From Bradyrhizobium sp. dw_411 (lineage in GTDB: Bacteria; Pseudomonadota; Alphaproteobacteria; Rhizobiales; Xanthobacteraceae): a stretch of DNA of 64,000 nt. The notes beneath the pieces were generated by a model. It saw only the letters and a program-made list of their open reading frames with translations. It was not told where the DNA came from and did not search any database. The translations under genes and the position numbers were made by a program. The stretch covers positions 181,135 to 245,134 of the forward strand of contig NZ_JAAVUY010000012.1 of the NCBI RefSeq assembly GCF_018449695.1, in the 5' to 3' direction. Shown here piece by piece: positions 59,826 to 64,000 of the stretch. Each line of letters begins with the position of its first letter. Position 1 is the first letter of the stretch.

Positions 59826-60683
59826 GTGAAACCAGCCGCGTTCCAGTATCATGCGCCGCAGTCCGTCGAGGAGGCCGTCCAGTTGCTCGGCATGTTCGCG
59901 TCGGACGATGGTCGCATTATTGCCGGCGGCCAAAGTCTGATACCGACGATGGCGCTTCGCATGGCGCGGCCGTCGCATCTCATCGACATCAATGGCGTAG
60001 GCGAGCTTGAGAAGCTATCGGTGTCCGATAGCGTCCTGTCGATCGGGGCCTGCATACGGCATGCCGCCTTTCATCGCCCTGTCGTGGGAAATCCTCTGGG
60101 CGGACTCCTGTCCTTTGTCGTCAAGCATATCGCCCACTATCCGATCCGAATGCGAGGCACATTTTGCGGAAGTCTCGCGCATGCCGATCCGTCGTCCGAA
60201 TGGGCGCTGACCGCCGTGACGTTGGGTGCGACCATGATCGCCGAAAGCCTTCGGGGCAGGCGTGAACTCCACGCAGACGAATTTTTTGTGTCGATCATGG
60301 CCACCAACCTCGCCGAGGATGAACTCTTGGTCGAGACCCGATTTTCTTTGCTGACACCGGGTACCAGGTTTGGCTTTTACGAATTCAGCCGCCGGGCAGG
60401 CGACTATGCGGTCGCAATGGCGCTCGTCACCTTCGAACTCGTCGGCGGATTGATCGCGGATGTCCGGGTCGGTGTCGGCGGCGCGGAAGACCGGCCACGC
60501 CGTCTGCCGGAGGCTGAAAAGGTGCTGACAGGTCATCCACCCTCGGCGCGGCTTTTCGAAGATGCCGCCGCGGCCGCCGCCGCCGCTGTCGACCCGATGG
60601 AGGATCAGCAGGCCGATGCCGCTTATCGGCGCGATCTTGTGGCCGTTGTTACCCGGCGCGCTTTGGAGCGGGCCGCCGCTTGA
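59826..60683 (+). CDS. Molybdenum hydroxylase FAD subunit (CoxM family)
   Basis: The 285-residue product has the FAD-binding motif IIAGGQSLIPTMALRMARP, then YPIRMRGTFCGSLAHADPSSEW in place of the usual TxGG...ADP. The C-terminal CO_deh_flav_C-like part includes FYEFSRRAGDYAVAMALV. Start GTG 59826 is preceded by GGGGA; a longer reading has no family match. Its stop overlaps the FeS subunit start. Confidence 0.88.
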   Translation: MKPAAFQYHAPQSVEEAVQLLGMFASDDGRIIAGGQSLIPTMALRMARPSHLIDINGVGELEKLSVSDSVLSIGACIRHAAFHRPVVGNPLGGLLSFVVKHIAHYPIRMRGTFCGSLAHADPSSEWALTAVTLGATMIAESLRGRRELHADEFFVSIMATNLAEDELLVETRFSLLTPGTRFGFYEFSRRAGDYAVAMALVTFELVGGLIADVRVGVGGAEDRPRRLPEAEKVLTGHPPSARLFEDAAAAAAAAVDPMEDQQADAAYRRDLVAVVTRRALERAAA

Positions 60684-61159
60684 CCCAAAAAATTGACATC
60701 ACGCTGATGATCAACGGTGAACGCCATGCGCTCTCTATAGAGCCTCGGCTGACGCTGGTTGACGCGATTCGCGATGAGTGCGGTAAAACCGGTACGCATG
60801 TGGGATGCGAGCATGGTGTTTGCGGGGCGTGCACCGTCCTTGTCGATGACGTGCCGATGCGCTCCTGCCTGATGTTTGCCGTTCAGGCGGACGGAAAGCA
60901 TATCCGCACGGTCGAAGGTCTTGCCAGAAACGGCGAACTGCATCCCCTCCAACGCGCATTCACCGAGCATCATGGCCTGCAATGCGGGTTTTGCACGCCA
61001 GGATTTTTGATGTTGGCGGCAGGCGCGCTGGAACAAGATCCGGATATCAGTGACGAAGACCTGGTTGACGTCCTGTCCTCAAACCTTTGCCGGTGTACCG
61101 GTTATCAAAATATCATCAAGGCCGTCCTGGCGGCCGCCCATCAGATGAAGGGCGCATAA
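60680..61159 (+). CDS. Molybdenum hydroxylase 2Fe-2S subunit (CoxS family)
   Basis: The 159-residue product has eight cluster cysteines: GCEHGVCGACTVLVD and SC in VPMRSCLMF for the plant-type ferredoxin half, and QCGFCTPGFLM plus LCRCTGYQNI for the helical half. It transfers electrons from the Mo site to FAD. The TTG start at 60680 overlaps the stop of the FAD subunit (TTGA), so translation is coupled. Length is normal. Confidence 0.93.
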   Translation: MTQKIDITLMINGERHALSIEPRLTLVDAIRDECGKTGTHVGCEHGVCGACTVLVDDVPMRSCLMFAVQADGKHIRTVEGLARNGELHPLQRAFTEHHGLQCGFCTPGFLMLAAGALEQDPDISDEDLVDVLSSNLCRCTGYQNIIKAVLAAAHQMKGA

Positions 61160-61294
61160 GTTCCGATCCTGCGGAGCGTCGTGCACTGGAACAGATCGGA
61201 GGTTTCGAACGCCCCAGGGGCTGGAGGCTTGCCGCGTTTCTTGGCAATCAGTGGCGTCAAAATGGGCTCGACAGCCGGCATGGCTCACAGCATC

Positions 61295-61310
61295 TTAGTC
61301 AAGTGACTAA
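61295..61310. promoter_or_regulatory. Palindrome TTAGTCA-AG-TGACTAA
   Basis: Perfect 7-base arms around AG at the 3' end of the tetR gene, overlapping its stop codon. Similar to the element in the divergent promoter at 59684. Position inside a gene end is unusual for an operator; it may instead stall or roadblock read-through from the FeS subunit gene. Confidence 0.4.
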
Positions 61311-62026
61311 ACCAGCTCACTTGTGGGTCTTTCCCGATGTCGAGTGCGAAGTCTCCGTCCCGAAGCCTCCAGGCCTGCGGAAATAAAGGGTATCAGCACA
61401 TCATAGGCCTCCCCGAGATCGGACGATTTTCCTTTCCCGCTCGACAGCCTTTCGATGCGGCCGCCGCCTGCAAAAGCGCAGGACATCGCCGAGACCATGA
61501 ACAGATAGCCCCATTCGACATCGCGCCGGCTGGCGGCGTGAAGCGTTCGCGCAATCTCTTCGATAAAGACATTTGCGGCCGGGTCGTAGAGATCGCCCGC
61601 CAGCTTTATGTATTTATCCGAACTCGCGACGCGGCCATTGAGGCGAATGTAATTGCGCCAGCCGCGGTTGCCTGCCGTTGCGAACTCGAGCAGGGGCAGA
61701 ACGAAAGCCTCGACGATCTGTGCGATCGGAATGGCTGGCGAGGAATGACGGCGGTCCTTGAGCAATTGCAGGCGTCTATGGCTCAATTCCTCGATGCGGC
61801 GCTCCAGGACTGCGCGAAAAAGCTTCTCTTTGGCGCCGAAATAGTAGTGCACCAGTGCCAGATTGACCTTCGCGCGATTGGCGATGTCGCGCGTCGTCAC
61901 GGCGTCGAATTCCTTGTCCGCGAACAGAGCCTCCGCCGCGTTCAGAAGGCTGACCTCCGCGCCGTTCGGCGAAGCTTTTTCGGCGGGCTGCGGCTCGGTC
62001 GCCGTATTCGTTCGGTTGCGTTTCAT
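61307..62026 (-). CDS. TetR family regulator of the catabolic block
   Basis: The 239-residue product has a helix-turn-helix with LLNAAEALFADKEFDAVTTR, then DIANRAKVNLALVHYYFGAKE. The C-terminal domain has a TetR_C-like region (VEAFVLPLLEFATAGNRGWR). It lies between the Mo-hydroxylase FeS gene and the RidA gene, convergent with the former and divergent from the latter, so it probably governs both. Confidence 0.87.
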   Translation of the reverse strand: MKRNRTNTATEPQPAEKASPNGAEVSLLNAAEALFADKEFDAVTTRDIANRAKVNLALVHYYFGAKEKLFRAVLERRIEELSHRRLQLLKDRRHSSPAIPIAQIVEAFVLPLLEFATAGNRGWRNYIRLNGRVASSDKYIKLAGDLYDPAANVFIEEIARTLHAASRRDVEWGYLFMVSAMSCAFAGGGRIERLSSGKGKSSDLGEAYDVLIPFISAGLEASGRRLRTRHRERPTSELV

Positions 62027-62196
62027 CGGTTCCTTGCCAAAACGACGAATTGTTTCACAAGCACAGGTCGATCTTTAACTCAAGCGGCTGTTGTCATGTA
62101 GCCATGTAAGCACGCCAAGTGCCAACAACGTTCAAGCCTTCGCATCATTCTGCACAGAAACCCGGCAGCCCAAGTAATCCCATGCCAAGTAACCCC

Positions 62197-62580
62197 ATGG
62201 CCCAGATCATAACGCCCAAAGACACATTCGCTCTCCCCGGCATGAGTGCAGGCGTTGTGGTCAATGGGCCGTTCATTTTCATATCGGGGCAGGTCGCCCT
62301 GGACTCTCAAGGCGCCATTGTCGGGGAAGCTGACTTTCCGGCGCAGGTTGCGCAGGTGATGAAGAATTTCGAGGCCGTTCTGCGCGAAGGCGGCGCGACG
62401 TTCAGGGATGTCGTGAAGATAGGCGTCTTCCTGTCGGATCGACAATATCTGCCGATCTGGCGTGAGCTCCGCGGAAGCTATTTTTCCGAACCGTTTCCTG
62501 CGTCGACGCTCGTCATTGCCCAGTTGATCTCGCCGTCGTTGCTGATCGAGGTCGAAGCCATTGCGTCCGTCCGGGGCTAG
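62197..62580 (+). CDS. RidA/YjgF family protein (imine/enamine deaminase-like)
   Basis: The 127-residue product starts MAQIITPKDTFALPGMSAGV and holds the RidA landmarks FIFISGQVALDSQGAIVG, VMKNFEAVLREGGATFRDVV and the C-terminal IEVEAIASV. RidA proteins hydrolyse reactive enamines and imines or, in degradation operons, catalyse related steps; RutC of the pyrimidine pathway is an example. Several start codons lie close together (62119, 62182, 62197); the family N-terminus favours 62197, but no clear ribosome site is seen. It is followed by the amidase after four bases. Confidence 0.87.
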   Translation: MAQIITPKDTFALPGMSAGVVVNGPFIFISGQVALDSQGAIVGEADFPAQVAQVMKNFEAVLREGGATFRDVVKIGVFLSDRQYLPIWRELRGSYFSEPFPASTLVIAQLISPSLLIEVEAIASVRG

Positions 62581-62584
62581 CGCC

Positions 62585-64000
62585 ATGAACGATAGTGATA
62601 TCGGCTACCTGCCTGCCCATCAACTTGCGTCCCTGATCCACGACAAGTCCGTTTCGCCCGTTGAAATCGTCGAGGCCATTTTACGCCGCGTGGCGGCGGT
62701 CGAGCCTCAGGTCAACGCACTCGCCACGCTCGCCGCCGATCAGGCACTGCAGCAGGCACGCGATGCCGAGCAGACAATCCAACGCGGGGAAGCGCTTGGA
62801 CCGTTGCATGGCATTCCGGTCACCATCAAGGATCTGGCGGCGACTCGCGGCATTGCCACGCAACGCGGATCGCACCTTTTCGCCGGTGCCGTCCCGACCG
62901 AAGACGCGCCTTTTGTGGAGAGGCTCAAGGCGGCCGGCGCGATCGTGATCGGCAAGACGACGACGTCGGAACTTGGCTGGTCGGGTTTGAGCCGAAGCCC
63001 CTTGACGGGCTACACGCATAATCCCTGGAAACATGGATATCAGGCGGGCGCTTCGTCATGCGGGGCCGGCGCCGCTGCCGCAGCCGGTTATGGGCCTCTT
63101 CATCAGGGCACGGATGCGGCCGGCTCGATCCGGATTCCAAGCCACTTTTGCGGCGTCTTCGGGCTCAAACCGACGTTTGGCCGGGTGCCGCTCGTGCCGG
63201 TCGGCAATCTCGATTACACGTCGCATGCCGGGCCAATGACGCGCGATGTGCGCGATGCGGCGCGGATGCTGTCGGTGATGGCCGGACCGCATTCAGAAGA
63301 TCATACGAGTCTCGCTGGACCGGTTCCGGATTTTGAGACGGATTTGGCGGGTGGTGTCGGCGGGATGCGGATTGCCTTTAGCGCCGATCTCGGCCACGCG
63401 CGCGTTGATCCGGAAATACTTGAAGTCACAAAGCGCGCGGTCTCGGTGTTCGAGTCACTTGGTGCGATCGTCGAAGACGTCACGCCCGATTGGGGTCCGG
63501 AAGGTCCGGAACTGATCCGCTTCTTTTGGCCGGCCTTGATGAGCCTCTTTGCGCGGCATCTGCCGGAATGGGAAAACCAGATGGACCAGGGGCTGGTCGC
63601 CTGCATCAAGGACGGCATGGCGATGCGTGCGCAAGACTACCAAGTCGCGCGCGAACGCAAGCTGGCTTATTGCAGCCGGATCGGGAAATGGTTTGAAGGC
63701 TGGGATTTATTGCTGACGCCCGCCGCATCGGTCGCAGCCTTTCCGGTCGAACGCGTGCAGCCGGAAGACTGGCCACAGCATCCCTGGGATTGGATGCAAT
63801 GGGCGGAATTTTCCTATCCATTCAATTTCGCGGGCAATCCCGCGGCATCCGTGCCGTGCGGTTTCACGCAAGCGGGGTTGCCGGTGGGATTACAGATCGT
63901 CGGGCGCCGCTTTCAGGAAAGTGCCGTCTTGCGCGCCGCCTTCAGCTTCGAGCAGCTACGGCCGTGGGCCCAGATGCGTCCAGGTCTAAGGTCCGCGGCC
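62585..64000 (+). CDS. Amidase, amidase-signature family (cut by window end)
   Basis: 472 codons are visible without a stop. The amidase signature is intact: catalytic lysine in GIPVTIKDLAATRG, SSC in GASSCGAGAAAAAGY, and the nucleophile serine in GTDAAGSIRIPSHFCG. The visible length is near the usual 460-480, so only the end is missing. Start ATG 62585 gives MNDSDIGYLPAHQLASLIHD. It probably hydrolyses an amide formed in the pathway. Confidence 0.92.
   Translation, partial: MNDSDIGYLPAHQLASLIHDKSVSPVEIVEAILRRVAAVEPQVNALATLAADQALQQARDAEQTIQRGEALGPLHGIPVTIKDLAATRGIATQRGSHLFAGAVPTEDAPFVERLKAAGAIVIGKTTTSELGWSGLSRSPLTGYTHNPWKHGYQAGASSCGAGAAAAAGYGPLHQGTDAAGSIRIPSHFCGVFGLKPTFGRVPLVPVGNLDYTSHAGPMTRDVRDAARMLSVMAGPHSEDHTSLAGPVPDFETDLAGGVGGMRIAFSADLGHARVDPEILEVTKRAVSVFESLGAIVEDVTPDWGPEGPELIRFFWPALMSLFARHLPEWENQMDQGLVACIKDGMAMRAQDYQVARERKLAYCSRIGKWFEGWDLLLTPAASVAAFPVERVQPEDWPQHPWDWMQWAEFSYPFNFAGNPAASVPCGFTQAGLPVGLQIVGRRFQESAVLRAAFSFEQLRPWAQMRPGLRSAA

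Noticed and set aside
1..64000. CRISPR array, rRNA genes or a complete insertion sequence
   Set aside because: No regular short repeat-spacer pattern, no rRNA motif and no transposase gene were seen anywhere in the window.

Overview
This window looks like a chromosome segment of a Bradyrhizobium-like alphaproteobacterium (Hyphomicrobiales, Nitrobacteraceae). The evidence is high G+C coding sequence, 5-aminolevulinate synthase (the alphaproteobacterial haem route), a separate F0 operon with paired b and b' subunits, an aa3-type cox operon with the tiny coxF gene, and several families of short dispersed intergenic palindromes. No tool or database was used; names rest on motifs and family knowledge.

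Region by region. 1-8000: an IalB-like secreted protein, then coxB-coxA-ctaB-coxF-ctaG-coxC-DUF983-surf1, a complete haem-copper oxidase structural and assembly operon. 8000-13200: a 57-residue small gene, thrC, an M16 processing peptidase, a GNAT acetyltransferase and a lipoprotein with an internal duplication. 13200-15900: the F0 ATP synthase operon atpI-atpB-atpE-b'-b on the minus strand, with a plausible sigma70 promoter. 15900-24500: a 2-hydroxychromene-2-carboxylate isomerase-like protein, a coiled-coil secreted protein, a YjbQ protein, an MHS-family transporter, and a convergent two-component pair (NarL-type regulator and a transporter-fused hybrid kinase). 24500-32500: GlpM-like protein, hemA, a HiPIP, a Tat-type amidohydrolase, cupin, metallo-beta-lactamase fold protein, outer-membrane barrel and class III cyclase.

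Accessory DNA. 32690-35146 holds a compact two-gene operon of atypical composition: a multi-winged-helix protein coupled to an Mrr-like PD-(D/E)xK nuclease. It is the best candidate for an undescribed defence-type system. 35307-40937 is a LysR-ABC importer-deaminase-two-subunit TPP decarboxylase cluster, apparently catabolic. 40938-41961 is low-G+C DNA abutting tRNA-Thr(GGT). 42400-51170 holds a CRP-domain/thioredoxin-reductase-like fusion, a UBP zinc finger, two alpha/beta hydrolases, a divergent TetR/SDR pair and murA. 51200-55137 is DUF2948-hisD-UPF0262-phosphatase-maf-yacG, ending at tRNA-Phe(GAA).

Right of tRNA-Phe lies a decayed integrase start with two recognisable frameshifts. It is followed by a catabolic block: an NtaA-type flavin monooxygenase, a three-subunit molybdenum hydroxylase split over two divergent transcripts, a TetR regulator, a RidA-like protein and an amidase cut by the window edge. 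These fit stepwise hydroxylation, ring opening, imine hydrolysis and amide hydrolysis of a nitrogen heterocycle; the substrate is unknown.
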